Shown piece after piece: positions 34,070 through 45,961 of a stretch of 64,000 nt of DNA. The stretch's first letter is position 1, and every line of letters begins with the position of its first letter. Source of the DNA: Brachionus koreanus (lineage: Eukaryota; Rotifera; Eurotatoria; Ploima; Brachionidae); assembly GCA_016987375.1 (NCBI GenBank), contig PJRA01000453.1, positions 1,096,437 to 1,160,436 of the forward strand, in the 5' to 3' direction. The notes under the pieces are model-generated. The model made no database searches, was not told the DNA's origin, and saw only the letters and a program-made list of their open reading frames with translations. Both the position numbers and the translations under genes were made by a program.

Positions 34070-35575
34070 ACAATACCAAAACATAAGAGAATTACAATAT
34101 TTTAATATTAAAAAAACATTTATTATTTGTCTATGTAAAATTGTGTTAACTTCAAAATCTGGGAGAGAAATAGATTTCCACAATTTGCAGAAATAGATTT
34201 ATTAAATTAAATTTTTGTATTTTTCTGTTGTTCTAGTATCAACAATACCAAACTTGTATAACTTATTAATAGAATATTTGATTTAAAAAGATGTTTTACA
34301 GTTAAATGAATTTAAATATAACTAATTTTATAATTAAAAAATTTATTAATTTTTCTAAGCAAAACTGAAATCGAAATAAAAAAATCTAAAATTTTTTTTC
34401 TTATATAATAAGAATAATAATCAATTATAAAGAATTTTATAAATGGAAATTAAATTTCTTTCTCAAAAATTTTTTCATGAAACATTTGATTGATAAATTT
34501 AAAAAAATAGTTTTTTTTGTTGATTATCTGAATTAATTTGAATTTGAATGTTTGTTTAGTTTCTAAAAATTTTAATACTTTAATCTAAGTATTTTCTATT
34601 GATAAATTTTTAAAGTTTTCATACATAAACTAAACTTTAAATTAATTATTTGAAAATATTGTTTTCAATTGAATTAAAAACACACATATCTTTAAATATA
34701 AATTTCACAAGATATTAAATAAGTAATAAAAATTTACTCAATAATTCCAATCCATGCATAAATTTTTTTTATTAAACCAAAAAGCCTTAAAGCCTTAGAT
34801 TCAATTCGAAACAATTTACGCTAATATTTACGCAAACTTTGAAAAATAATAGAATTCGGCAAAGCAAGCCAAAATAAACCATCTTCCTCATTAGTCCATG
34901 TATTTTAGCTAAATTGGTCTTAGTCCTATTTTAAAATTTCTTTCTAATTTCTAATTTAAAACGATGGCCAACTAGGGTTAACCCGTTTAGTTATGTAATA
35001 ATTTAATTTGAATTAATTTATTTTATAAAGCTAGAATGTATGATTTGGCAAAGTTCGTTGAGATAAGATTTTCCTAATCTCATTACATAAACTCTATTAT
35101 GAATACGAGTAATTGGGCTAATGTAGTGCAGCCTCGTCTATTTTGTTTTTTACTTTTAACCTTAAAAATAATGAATAAAGAAACTATTCGTCATATGAAA
35201 AGATTAGTTATTTAGAGAAAAAAAAATTTTAAATTTTAGGAAAATTAAGACCTTTAAAACAAATAGAAGGGTCCAAATTATCCGAATAGTTTCTTTTCAC
35301 TAAATGTCAAGCTTTGTTTGGAAAAAAATGAGAATAGAGCTTTACTAATTTGCAAGTTTATACTATTCAATGTTTGTATGTGTGTGCCATTATTATTACA
35401 GTTGGTTTTGTAATAGATGAGGATTAAGCTAAACGCTTGGTGAAATAGTGTAAAAATTTTGACTAATATATTTTAGATTTTATTTTATTTTTTTTAATGA
35501 AATTTTCAAATGTATTCGTTAAATCACGTACTTTACCCCAAATAGTTGTGGAATTTGACTTTATCTAATTTTTCA

Positions 35576-35620
35576 CATACGCACACACACATACACTCAC
35601 ATATACACATACACACAAAC
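35576..35620. repeat. CA-rich simple repeat
   Basis: Run of (CA)n with interspersed T and G just upstream of the SUEL/CUB gene. Confidence 0.8.
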
Positions 35621-35765
35621 AATTTAGATTGACTTTATTACGTTATTATTTACATTTTGTAGATCTGGAATTTTTTGGGAACAAACATTTCCAAATCTTT
35701 TGTTATAAATAGTGTCAAAAATTTATTTGAAGTCATTTTTTTTTAAATTTTAACAAATAATCTCA

Positions 35766-38245
35766 ATGGAATTAATTAATAGTATTTTACTATTAATTTG
35801 TGCAATAAGTCTAGTCGAGCCGTACTCAAATCAAAATGTAGTCAGGCCAGATCATGGATTTCAACCAATATTTAACCAAAATAGTAAAATATTTTTTTTT
35901 TTGTATACTAGCAATATTATTATCTTGTTAATAACTAATTCAGCTCGTCCAACACATCCTCCGGCGTCTCTTCCAACACCATTTAACAATTATCCTCATC
36001 ATCAAAAGCCTGTTATAAATCACAATAGTAAGTTTGGTTAAGTTTTTGCACTGAGCTTTTAAAAAAATATGATAATTAATCTTTATTTAATTAGAATTCA
36101 AGCTAAAATCCTTAAATTATTACTTTAAAAATAATCCTCTAATTATTACTATAATTGACTAAATTTTTAAATTAATTTTCTTTAAAATAGATCCTCAATA
36201 TTCAAACCATGATTTGCCCAAACCTATTCATAACAATGCTTACCAACCTAAACCAATGTCTACAAGTAAATAAAAATTTGAATTAATAAATTTAATAATT
36301 TTTAATATTTTATAATTTAGAGCCACCATACTCGAACCATGACTTACCAAAACCTATTCATAACAATGGTTATCAACCTGAGCCCATTGCTACAAGTAAA
36401 CTTAATTTTCAAATATAAAAATTGAATTTATTAACTTAAATTTAGAGCCACCATATTCGAACCATGATTTACCAAAGCCTATTCAACCTTCAGTGACTCC
36501 TAGCCGTAAATAAAAAATTAAAAAGAATTAATTTAATAATTTTTTTCTTATAATAAATTAAAAAAGAACATTACAATTATGAATTGCCTTTGCACAAAGT
36601 TACCAGTTGTCCATCATTTGCTTCGTTTAAATTTTCTTGTCAATTAAATCATTTGCTTAGTATTGAAAGTGTTGTTTTCTCGCAAGTTTTTGTTGATGAA
36701 CATGGTGAATGTGTGGCTGATTGGAAAGCAGAGTGCAGAGATGACTCAGAAGCACTGGACTTTACAATCAAAGAATGCTCAGGACAAGAATCGTGTAATA
36801 TTTACTCATATAATCTACGTTCACGGACCAAATGCAACTACCATCAAGTAATAAGCGTTTTTTATCGATGTGTGCCAACATTTGAAGTGGTCAATGTGCC
36901 GATTAAGTGCGATATTTGTAAAAATGTTACAGTAAATAATCACAATGATAATTATGGTTTTATTCATTCAGCTTGGTATCCAAAACTATATCCAAGAGAA
37001 ACTTGTCATTCTCTTATTCAAAATAAACCAGATCATTTTATCATTATTTATTCTGTGTCTGGTTTTATAGGTTTGGATCGAATTGAAATTGAATCAGTGA
37101 ATCAATATGGTGCATTGGTCATAAAAGAAACCCTAACCGGAAATTTAACTACACAATTAGTGATTACATCAGCTTTTAATGTTAACATAACAGTTATAAC
37201 ATCGGACACATACTATCAAAGTCAACGTAAATTTCTTCTTTACTTTTTCATAGTACCAAAGTGCACAGTTGTACTTTGTTCTAATGTTACTGGTCATCCT
37301 GGATCAAATATAGCTCATACTACTTTATCGACAATTGTGTATAACAATGTGACAAATCAGTCTACATTTGCTCCACCATTAATTGCTGGTTCTACGCATA
37401 AAAAAATATCTGATGCTTGGCTCGCTGCTATTCTGGCTTTGGCCTATGCATTGCTTTTAGTTTTTGCTGTCTTGTTGGGTCTTTATTGTAGGAGAAGAAG
37501 ACGTCGCTATAATGAAAACAATGCAATGTTTAGTCCAAGTAGCATAAGTCAGAGTCAAATAATGAATCCATTGTCGAGAGCTCAAAGTCAAATTAGTCTA
37601 AAAAATGAGATTAATTTGCCATTATCAAGTGTAGGCTATTTCGCTAATAATTTAGATCAAAGTGGTTTCTATTCGCATTCAAGAGAAAACTATAATTTAG
37701 GATACGAAGAAAGTATGTCAAAAATAAAGCACTATGATGAGGACTATTCCCAAGTGGTCACTGAAGAAGACAATTTATCAGTGCATGCATCTACTTTTAT
37801 GAACTATGGTGATGTTGATGTTCAAGATAGAAAATATAGTAGTGACTTGTCGTATCATGGATCAGCAATGCCCAATATCGATTTGAATAGTATGAGCTAT
37901 CCGTATTCAATGAAAACCAATACTCAACATGGTTCAATATTAGCCACTGGTTCTAATGATAAAAATTTGTACAGAGCAGTCGAATTTACCAATGGTCCAT
38001 CAGTCGAAAGAGTATGTGTTAGAAACATAAATGATAGCTTGTTTGACACTAATCATGCTACTGAAGATAATTATTTCTACGAGTCTAAAAAACAATTTGG
38101 TCAAGAAAATTCAACATCATATCAAAGCAATTTTCATTCTTCAAATCAAACAAAAGACACTGAAAAGACATATGTTGTCAAACTTTTTCCTGTAGATGAT
38201 AAAGAAGTACAAGAGATGAGCATGTATGTCGATAATAGACATTAG
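35766..38245 (+). CDS. SUEL-lectin plus CUB domain transmembrane protein, 696 aa
   Basis: Six exons: 35766..35883, 35944..36027, 36191..36265, 36321..36395, 36446..36505 and 36567..38245, every intron in phase 1. It has a signal peptide (MELINSILLLICAISLVEPYS), then a Pro/His/Asn-rich stretch coded by exons 2-5, three of which encode versions of PPYSNHDLPKPIHNNGYQP. The large last exon carries a galactose-binding SUEL/RBL lectin-type domain at about 145-240 (CPSFASFKFSCQL, ECSGQESCNIYSYN, KCNYHQVISVFYRC) and a CUB-like domain to about 365. A transmembrane helix sits at about 421-445 (AAILALAYALLLVFAVLLGLY) followed by RRRRRR and a long Ser/Tyr-rich cytoplasmic tail. A guidance or adhesion receptor is likely, by analogy to EVA-1-like SUEL proteins; ortholog not identified. 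Confidence 0.82.
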
Positions 38246-38584
38246 ATCTAAATAAATTTACAAAAAATACGATTAGACTTTATTATTTATTTTTAATTTT
38301 TTTTTTGTTTATGCTTATGTAAAACTTGTTCATATTTAATAAAAGCTTTAAAAAGTAATTTGCCTAGTTATTGATTTATTTACTTAAAAAGAATTCAACT
38401 ATAGTTTATACTACTAGCTTAAAATTTTATTTGTTACACAAATTAATCTAGAGAGACAATTTTTTTGAAAAATTAGCCGTTAAAAAATTCACTAAAGTTA
38501 AAAAAACGGCTAAGAAATTTCTATTTTCTGCACCAATATTTAAAATTCTAATTTGAACACAAACTATTTATGAGATTTTTTTTT

Positions 38585-38765
38585 CCTAATGCGGTCCTTG
38601 TGAAGCATGGGGTCATTTGATTTCTTTGTAATTATTTTAATTCTTGGACCCTTGGACGGTCAGGTAGCTACCTCTACGCGCTTGCTTTGATTTGAACCCA
38701 GGATCTACAAATTGATGTTGGTTGTTCGAACCACTTCCCCACTGGACCGACATTCATGAGATTAG
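38585..38765 (-). mobile_element. tRNA-derived SINE
   Basis: Read on the minus strand it begins gtcggtccagtggggaagtg, a tRNA-like 5' end with an A box, and about 45 nt later has gatcctgggttcaaatcaaa with a good B box. A non-tRNA body of about 90 nt follows, containing gtagaggtagctacc and ending near gaccccatgcttcac. It has no tRNA 3' stem and does not fold as a complete tRNA. Confidence 0.6.
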
Positions 38766-39223
38766 CTGAATTCTATATTATTGATCATTTCGAACATTTG
38801 GATAGGATCACCATTTTTTATACATACTGATAGTCTTTAGTTCATTTTGACAAATTAGTTCTGCATTTTAGATAATTTTCCATGCACCATTGATGAGACT
38901 TGTTGCTTTTATATTTGATTAATAAAATTTAAAAAAAAATATGATTAATAATCTATTTATTTAATTGAGAGAAATAATATTTTATTACTTTTAAATTAAG
39001 ACTAATAATTTGGTATAAAAATCGAGCTTACTCTGAACGCATATTGCATCAAACAATGCACCTATTACTAGACTAAACACGCGTGTATATACTCATATTT
39101 TGAAATTATAATCAAAAAAAAAGCTTGAATTTTTTAAGTTATTACTATACACACTAAAAAACTAAACAGAATGCGTCTTTCTGAAATATTAAATCAATAT
39201 TTAAATTTAGATAAAGTTTAAAA

Positions 39224-39722
39224 ATGTTGTCCACTATCCGTGCACCATTGATGAGACTTGTATCGCTGAGAGCAGTAAATGCTCGTTCGTATTCATCAGC
39301 CAAAGAATCCGATGAAGACTTCGATAACAAATGGGAATCGTATTTTAAGCGACCAACATTAGACGGATGGGAGTTGAGAAAAGGAATTAATGATATGCAA
39401 GGTTTTGACAACTTTCCTGAACCAAAAATTGTAGTAGCTTGTCTTGAGGCCTGTCGACGACTTAACGAACCTTCGTTGGCTACCAGATACTTGGAAGCTC
39501 TTAAAGTAATACTTATCTTGTATGAAAATAATCAGATATAAATTAATTTGTTTAAAGTGGAAAGCCGGAAAAGACGTCAAAGTTATCTATCCATGGTTGA
39601 TTCAAGAAATCAAACCAACATTGGATAAACTCAAAATAGCCACTCCAGAGGAATTAGGCTATGACAAACCTGAGCTTGGATTAAAAAATGTGTTCGAAAT
39701 GAAAGGTCCAAATGATTATTAG
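39224..39722 (+). CDS. COX5A: cytochrome c oxidase subunit 5A, 148 aa
   Basis: Nuclear-encoded matrix-side subunit of respiratory complex IV. Exons 39224..39505 and 39558..39722 joined in phase 0 (CTTAAA|GTAATA...TTAAAG|TGG). Residues 1-25 form a basic mitochondrial leader ([20 protein letters not shown]). The mature part has [20 protein letters not shown] then KGINDMQG, the [16 protein letters not shown] segment and [15 protein letters not shown]...[12 protein letters not shown], all typical of COX5A, as is the length (about 150 aa). The MIX23 gene follows 213 bp downstream on the same strand. Confidence 0.96.
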
Positions 39723-39935
39723 ATCATAGATTAAATTAATTTAAAAAAAAAAAAAATTGGACGTTCTCATCGATTAATGTAAAACCAATAAAAATTTTAA
39801 TAAAACTAAAATTTGTTTAGTCAATAGAAATTATTAATAAAAAAAAAAAAATCATAAATTTTTGTGTGTAGGGTGGAATTTAAAATCCACAATTAAAATA
39901 ACCAGTATTCAAATTTATTGAATTGAATTTTAGAA

Positions 39936-40716
39936 ATGTCTGGCAAAAAACCATTTATTGTTTCCGATACTGAAGCCTTGAACGAACTTGACTGCTCTGA
40001 TCCTCTAAAATTCCAAGTAAATATAATATTTGACAAACTTTTTAATCATCAGGCTAGAAACTAAACTTAAGGTTCAACCGAGCCTTGGTTTATGAATAAA
40101 TAAAATAATTACATGTTAATTTTGGTCTGATCTATTTCAGACTTATCAATTTTTTATTTTTTGTTGAGAAAAAAATTTTTTCATTTCTACCTCATGGTAG
40201 ATCTGGCCAAATTCTAAATAGCCATATGTTGTAGTCTGAAAACAAATGCTGAAGTAGGCAGGACTGTTGACGGAAAATTTTATAACTAATCTTTTTACTA
40301 TCAAATGTAAGAATCGAATACTTCGAATAAGAAAATTTGATGACACAATTATAAACATTTTAAATGCTGAAATTCCAACTCAATCGTTTATAAATAAAGG
40401 AATAGTTGATCCGAAAGACAAATGCCAACAATTTAAACAAGAAGTAACACTAGTCAATTAGCATTGATTTTGATTTAAATAAATTAAATTAAAGCTAAGG
40501 GATTATTATGAATCAAGAGAAAGTGCCATCAAAAAATGCATTGATTATGCCAAAAATGAAGTAGAAAAACTCAAACAAAATTCGGATACACCGCTCTATT
40601 TGATTAAAGAGAAAAATTTTAATCTCAGACTTTTTCAACAAGAGCTCGACATTGACCATATTGATAAGGCAAGAACAATAAAGGCTGTTGATGAAAGATG
40701 CAGAGTCTATGAATAA
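39936..40716 (+). CDS. MIX23: mitochondrial intermembrane-space protein MIX23 (CCDC58), 144 aa
   Basis: Three exons: 39936..40016, 40312..40443 and 40495..40716, all phase 0. No single long open frame reveals it. Exon 1 gives NELDCSDPLKFQ; exon 2, starting at TGTAAG|AATCG, gives NRILRIRKFDDTIINILNAE, which lines up without gaps with the human IDDRIVHELN region; then CQQFKQE and LRDYYESRESAIKKC; the end is VDERCRVYE, the counterpart of the human NERCRIH. Length equals human MIX23 (144 aa). Members are imported by the Mia40 disulfide relay and act in mitochondrial protein import. Four Cys (exons 1, 2, 3, 3) are consistent. Intron 1 (295 nt) is much longer than others here. A T-rich run and AG lie 2 nt before the ATG. 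Confidence 0.88.
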
Positions 40717-40879
40717 AAATTAAAATATATTTATTGATTTTTAGGAGTCAAATAAAAAAAAAATTATTTAAATTTTTTGTTTCTTTTAAATTATTTATTT
40801 GTGTTAAAATTTTAGATTTACATTTGTGAAAATTATTCAAAATATACTTGATTAAAGTTTTTTTTTTATAAAAGAAATT

Positions 40880-41587
40880 TTATTTCCTAGTCGAATTTTT
40901 TCTATAAGTTAAAATTTCGATTAGAAAAAATAAAGCACTTAGTGCATTAATGCCAACTGCTACACTAGCAATTATAATTGAATAATCGGCCTGATAAACC
41001 GAGTAATCGGCTATTCCCTCACCACCATAGACCGATATAGCAATTATTTGAAAAAGTGTCGAGACAACCAAAATCCAGAAGATCAACGATGGCATACCAA
41101 GTCTGTTTTTACCAAAATCTTTGCATATACCGATTAGAGCAACAATTAAAATAAATAAATTTATGGCTACTGATATTGTGTAGAAAACTTGGCCTGCATA
41201 AAAAAATAATTTATCCTTCTACATTAGTCTTATTAAAAAACTTACAAGCATGAATCCATCTGACTTAAAAAATTAAAAAAAATTTAGCCAAAAAATTCAA
41301 AGGGTTAGCTTATACCTACAATCACTAAAATCAGTTGTAAAACAATAAGAATCATGGTGATTTTCAATCCATGTCAAACTGATGTGTCGACAAGTGAACC
41401 AAAGACCATAAGTAAAATACTCTTGAGAATTTTCGAGTGACACTTTTTTCTGCCAATTGCTTGTAAACATGGCTGTAAATATGAGAGCTGTTGAAAAAAG
41501 TAGAATTAAAACCCCACACAAATAAAGAGGTCCTCGAACAACATTTTTAACTACGCTATCTGTTTCAATTAATTTTTTTTGTTGCAT
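40880..41587 (-). CDS. claudin/PMP22-like four-helix membrane protein, 199 aa
   Basis: Three exons: 41320..41587, 41246..41263 (18 nt) and 40880..41193. Four transmembrane helices: LYLCGVLILLFSTALIFTAMF, FYTISVAINLFILIVALIGI, LIFWILVVSTLFQIIAISVY and IIIASVAVGINALSALFFLI. The first extracellular loop has the family signature W...GLW..C...C (SNWQKK, YGLWFTC, YCFTTDF), and the micro-exon restores FRWIHACQVFY, the claudin-like R/W-x-x-A-C-Q helix start. The first donor must be GATT|GTAGGT; the more obvious one 4 nt later would break frame. Could be a claudin, a pore-forming channel gamma or a related tetraspan protein; cell-junction role is inference. Confidence 0.78.
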
Positions 41588-42817
41588 TTTTTAAATAAAA
41601 TTTCAATTCCATTTTTGAATTATGACAGTTTTTATATTACTATACTACCCTAGAAACTGCTGGTATCTAGGGGGATTAAAATTTCAAACATATTTCACCT
41701 GTGTCTGATTTAAACCAAATTTACAGTTAATAAAGTCTCAATTGAATTTCAAATTTTATTTAACTATTTTGATTTAGGAATAAAATTTATCTCCCTCAAC
41801 ATAATAAACTCGGCTAACTAATTAAATTAATATTGCATAAACTTTTGAATATAAAAAAAAAACAAAATTAAAAAAATCATAAATTCAATTTGAAATCCTT
41901 TTATGATAAAACTAAAAAAAAAAAAAAATTTTGTGCTAAATGTGAATCATAAAAATTGTTTAACCGCACCTTTTTTGGATCTCAGATCAAAAGTATTTTT
42001 TTAAATGAACTATGCTTTAATTTTGAAAGGAAAAATCAACTTAATTTTGGCTAATAGAAATTTTTTTTTAATTAAAAAAAAGGCAATTTAATTTATGTGA
42101 CCAAAAATATTTATGATTTATTTTTTAAAATAAATTTAATTATTTAAATTTTTTATTATAATTTTCAAATAGCTTTATATTTAATATATTTATATATTTA
42201 TCATTTTGTACAAAAAAAATATTATTTTTTTACTAAGTGAAGATGATTCAAACAATATTTACTTTATTTTGTTATGTTAGCTAATTAGAAATCATGTCAT
42301 CTTAATATTTAAAGACCATTTTCATGTGAATATATTTATTATTAATATTAGATAAAATTCCTTAAATTTTTCAAAGATTGTCTAGGCATTTAAAATTTTA
42401 TTTTCATGAAATGGAATTTTAAATATTTTTAAGAATAGAAATATTAATCTTTTTTATTTAAACTTGGAACAAAAAAAATATTAATAATAAATCCATGCGT
42501 TTGTTATTGTCATATCGAGCTGACGATATTGTTCAATATCGAGCTTATCGATTTTTCTCATGACGATAAAATTATGATTTACTTGGGCGTACTCGACATT
42601 TTCAATCGTATTTCTCCCAAGTCTTATTATGCTTATTAAATTACAATGAATAAATAACACAAGAAAATATAAAAAAAAATTTATTTTCTCTCATTTTTAG
42701 TTTCAAAATTTCAAATATTTCTATTTTTTGAAATTAACAAATACAAAAAAAAAATTGTTCTTATAGATACTATTAAACATAAGCCAAAGAGCATTTTTTT
42801 CAAATTTGAGTAAAAAA
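41588..42817. other. intergenic, no gene seen
   Basis: 1.2 kb AT-rich divergent spacer between the claudin-like gene (minus) and PHM (plus). No RNA gene or repeat noticed apart from a small near-duplication of atatcgagct near 42510-42550. Confidence 0.5.
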
Positions 42818-44237
42818 ATGCTTAGTCTTATTGCGCTTTTGTGTCTTCAGGTCTCTACGCTGGTCTTAGGTTCACCAGTCGAGTTGGACCTGCTAATGCC
42901 GGACGTTTCGCCCAAAGCTAAAGACACTTACTTGTGTAAAAAATTTCAACTTGATCAAAATCAACCAATTTATATAAATCAATTCGAGGCTAATTCAACC
43001 AAAGAAATCGCTCATCATATCCTTCTATTCGGCTGTGACGAAGTCGGAAGCGAGGACGTGTGGAATTGTGGAGAAATGAATTCGGGAAATACAAATGACA
43101 ATTATAAGCTGGGTCCAGTTTGTACCGGACGTAAACAGTCAATTATTTTTGCATGGGCCTTGGACGCGCCAAAACTTGTTCTTCCTAAAGACGTAGCCTT
43201 CAAACTAGGAGGAAATTCAGACAAAAAATATCTAGTAATGCAAGTGCATTATGCCAATGTGGACAAGTTTATAAAAGGCGGAACAGACAATTCGGGCCTA
43301 AAACTGTTGGGACAAACCGAACCTGTTGAGAACTCAGCTGGCGTTTATTTGATATCAACTGGTGGCTACATAAATCCTGGTAAAGTTGAAAATTTTGAAG
43401 CCGCTTGTGAAATGAATGAAAATTTCGTAATGCATCCATTTGCTTATAGAACACATGCACACAAACTAGGAGTTGTAAACTCGGGATATGTTGTCAAAAA
43501 CAATGGACATGAATGGATTGAAATTGGACGCAGGTCGCCTCAGCTACCGCAAATGTTTTTTCCAGCTTCAAATAAAGTCGAAATAAACAAAGGTGATATC
43601 ATTGTGGGACGATGTACGATGAAAAATTTTGTCGACAGAACAGTTCGAATTGGGTAAATATAAAAAAAAAAAATTAAAAAATAAATTTCTTAAAATTTTA
43701 ATTTTTAGATCAACAGGAGATGATGAAATGTGTAATTTTTACATAATGTACTATGTTAAAGGAGACAAAATATTGAGCAATAATAACTGCTTTTCCTATG
43801 GTCCACCATATTGGCATTTGGATAGATTCCGAGACAGCAAAGGACACATGCTAGATTTGGACAGAATGCCTAAAGACGCCAGCGAAGTACCTGCTGACCA
43901 AGTTGAACAATTGAAAAACGGTGGTGGACATGGAGCTCACGGAGCTCATCAAAATAAACACGAAGGTCACTCCATGCAGGAGGAGGATATGAGTCTTAAA
44001 GAAGACAAGCAAAACGACCTGGATGAATCATTAGAAGAATTAAAAGATATTTTATTGAGCAATAAAATTAAAAATCAATTTCAAGCAAGTTTTTTGAACT
44101 CGTTGTTGGACGAGTATGAGACTAAGTTGGAGACGATTAATGAGCCAAGGTTTGAAGAAGACTCTGATGATCTAGTTCTTGATTTGGAAAATTTGGAGAA
44201 TGAGTATTATCTAAGAAAATTGCTTGGTAGTAGATAA
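42818..44237 (+). CDS. peptidylglycine alpha-hydroxylating monooxygenase (PHM), 454 aa
   Basis: Copper enzyme that hydroxylates glycine-extended peptides, the first step in making amidated neuropeptides, in the secretory pathway. Exons 42818..43653 and 43709..44237 join in phase 2. The ATG at 42818 begins a clean signal peptide (MLSLIALLCLQVSTLVLGSP); the in-frame stretch before it lacks an ATG. Copper ligands are visible: HH at 66-67 (AHHILLFGC), QVHY, RTHAHKLG, and the Met of MCNFYIMYY. There is no lyase (PAL) domain, so PAL must be a separate gene, as in insects and other invertebrates. The C-terminal 110 residues are a His-rich (GGGHGAHGAHQNKHEGH) then acidic extension not found in vertebrate PHM cores. 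Confidence 0.92.
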
Positions 44238-45019
44238 ATATTATTTGACTAAAATGGTAACATCAATTAGTTTGGCATCTATATATAAATTTAGTATTTT
44301 GTTGTGAAATCAATAAATAAGTCTTGTGGTTTATATATATCTAATTAGATGAAAACATATATTTTTTTAAAGGACATAATAAATATATTTTTATTTGAAA
44401 TTTTTTTCACATGTATTTATTTCTTAAAATTCCGGGAATTGTATAAATTAATTAAAATATATTCTAAAGAGAAATTTTTATTTTATTTTCTTTTTATTTA
44501 ATTTTAAAAATTCATTAATATAAATTTGAATTTTGTTTAAAATTTTTAAAATAATTCATTTAATAAAATAGCAATCGCCTTTTCAAATTAACACAATTTA
44601 TTAATAAAATATTCAAGTTTATATAAATTTAATCTAACAAATTTTCTTTAATTTTATTGATTGATTGTCTTCTGAGAATTAGCTACTTAACTAAATAATA
44701 AAACATGAAATTTTATTCATTCAAAATTAATGTAATTTTTAGATCCTTGAAAAAAAATTGGATATTTTGTAGAAAATCGATATTCTTAGAGAAGATTTAT
44801 AAAACTAAGAACATTTTCGAATTAAAGGGTGTGTAATTTTATCTAACTAAAAAAAAATTTTTTTTTGCTAATCACACCATCATTGAATTGAACACATTGA
44901 TTTTAGAAATTTTTTTTTTAAATAAAATTATTCATGATAAAAATAGCTTTAACATTTTATTACTAAAATTTAGACAAATAAATATTTAAAGAATGGAATT
45001 TTGTTTTACAATTTTTGAA
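44238..45019. other. convergent 3' intergenic region
   Basis: 780 bp between the 3' ends of PHM and NudC. AT-rich, with no gene, RNA or repeat recognised. Confidence 0.5.
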
Positions 45020-45961
45020 TTAATTAAACTTGCACTTTGAAAAGTCCATTTCTGGATGTTGTTCCATAAATTTTTTTAAAACGTCTTGTTTTTTTTGCTC
45101 ATCAGAAGTGGGTAGGCCCATTTCTTTTTGTCGTTGATCAAACATCATTTTCTCAACCATTGATCTAGTCTCACCATCCAAGTCTGATAATTTTGAATTT
45201 TCAGGGTTTACTTTTTTGGTGTTTATTTCTGGATCACTTAAAACCAATTTTGACCACCATTCCATTTTGTTTATTTTCTCAAAATGAATTAATATAGTTT
45301 TTCCATCCTCCAAAGTCCATGACGAATCTTCACACTTTATTTCATGTTGGAGATCATCATCGATCAAGATTTTATTTAAAACTTTAACTTTTAGATGCTT
45401 TTTAGAAATATCAATGACACAATCACGGCCTCTAACACGACCACTCTTAATAGGAATAGTTAAATCTAAATCCTGTAAGGTTTGAGTCCATTTGTAATTT
45501 TCCAGATCAGCACCATTGCCATAATTTGGTTTCATTTTACCTTTATCTTCTTCGTCTTCTTCTTCTCCATTAGCGTTGCTTTCAGCGGTAGGTTTTTCTT
45601 CGGATTTAGGCTTTTTGGCTTCTTCTATTTCAGCCTTGATTCTATCAGCTTCTTCGTCATTTACTTCAACTATTTTCTTACTTTCTTCTTGTTCACGTTT
45701 TTTTTTTAGCTTTTCTTTTCGAATGCGGTCTGCTTCCTCTCGTTCCGCTGCTTCTTTTTCATGCCTTTCATAAGCCATTTTTTCATACTTTTTGAATTTT
45801 TCCATGACTATTTTTTCAGCAGCGCCTTTTCCTCCACCAGTGTAAAAATCACTCTTTCTTGCTAGAAAATTAAAGAATGAATCCAACACTTCGACCATTC
45901 CGCCTGAATGCTGTTGAGCAAGAGTGAAAAACATACCATCGAATCTCTCTTCATCTGACAT
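45020..45961 (-). CDS. NUDC: nuclear migration protein NudC, 313 aa
   Basis: Hsp90/dynein-associated co-chaperone. Single exon. The N-terminus (RFDGMFFTLAQQHSGG...LDSFFNFLARKSDFYTG) is the NudC N-terminal dimerisation module. A Lys/Glu-rich charged helix follows (about 60-150). The CS (p23-like) domain spans about 160-250, with YKWTQTLQDLDLTIPI, VIDISKKHLKV, and DGKTILIHFEKINKMEWW. The C-terminal helical part ends GLPTSDEQKKQDVLKKFMEQ then HPEMDFSKCKFN, the same tail as other animals (MDFSKxKFN). Length matches (about 325 aa). It is head-to-head with glutamine synthetase. Confidence 0.96.
   Translation of the reverse strand: MSDEERFDGMFFTLAQQHSGGMVEVLDSFFNFLARKSDFYTGGGKGAAEKIVMEKFKKYEKMAYERHEKEAAEREEADRIRKEKLKKKREQEESKKIVEVNDEEADRIKAEIEEAKKPKSEEKPTAESNANGEEEDEEDKGKMKPNYGNGADLENYKWTQTLQDLDLTIPIKSGRVRGRDCVIDISKKHLKVKVLNKILIDDDLQHEIKCEDSSWTLEDGKTILIHFEKINKMEWWSKLVLSDPEINTKKVNPENSKLSDLDGETRSMVEKMMFDQRQKEMGLPTSDEQKKQDVLKKFMEQHPEMDFSKCKFN

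Larger units (their letters stand above)
32802..35765. other. 3-kb gene-poor, AT-rich region with repeats
   Basis: No gene seen. Holds the second retroelement-tail copy, a short perfect hairpin at 33697-33728, a long foldback element at 33728-34069, and a CA-rich simple repeat at 35576-35620, listed separately. Confidence 0.5.
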
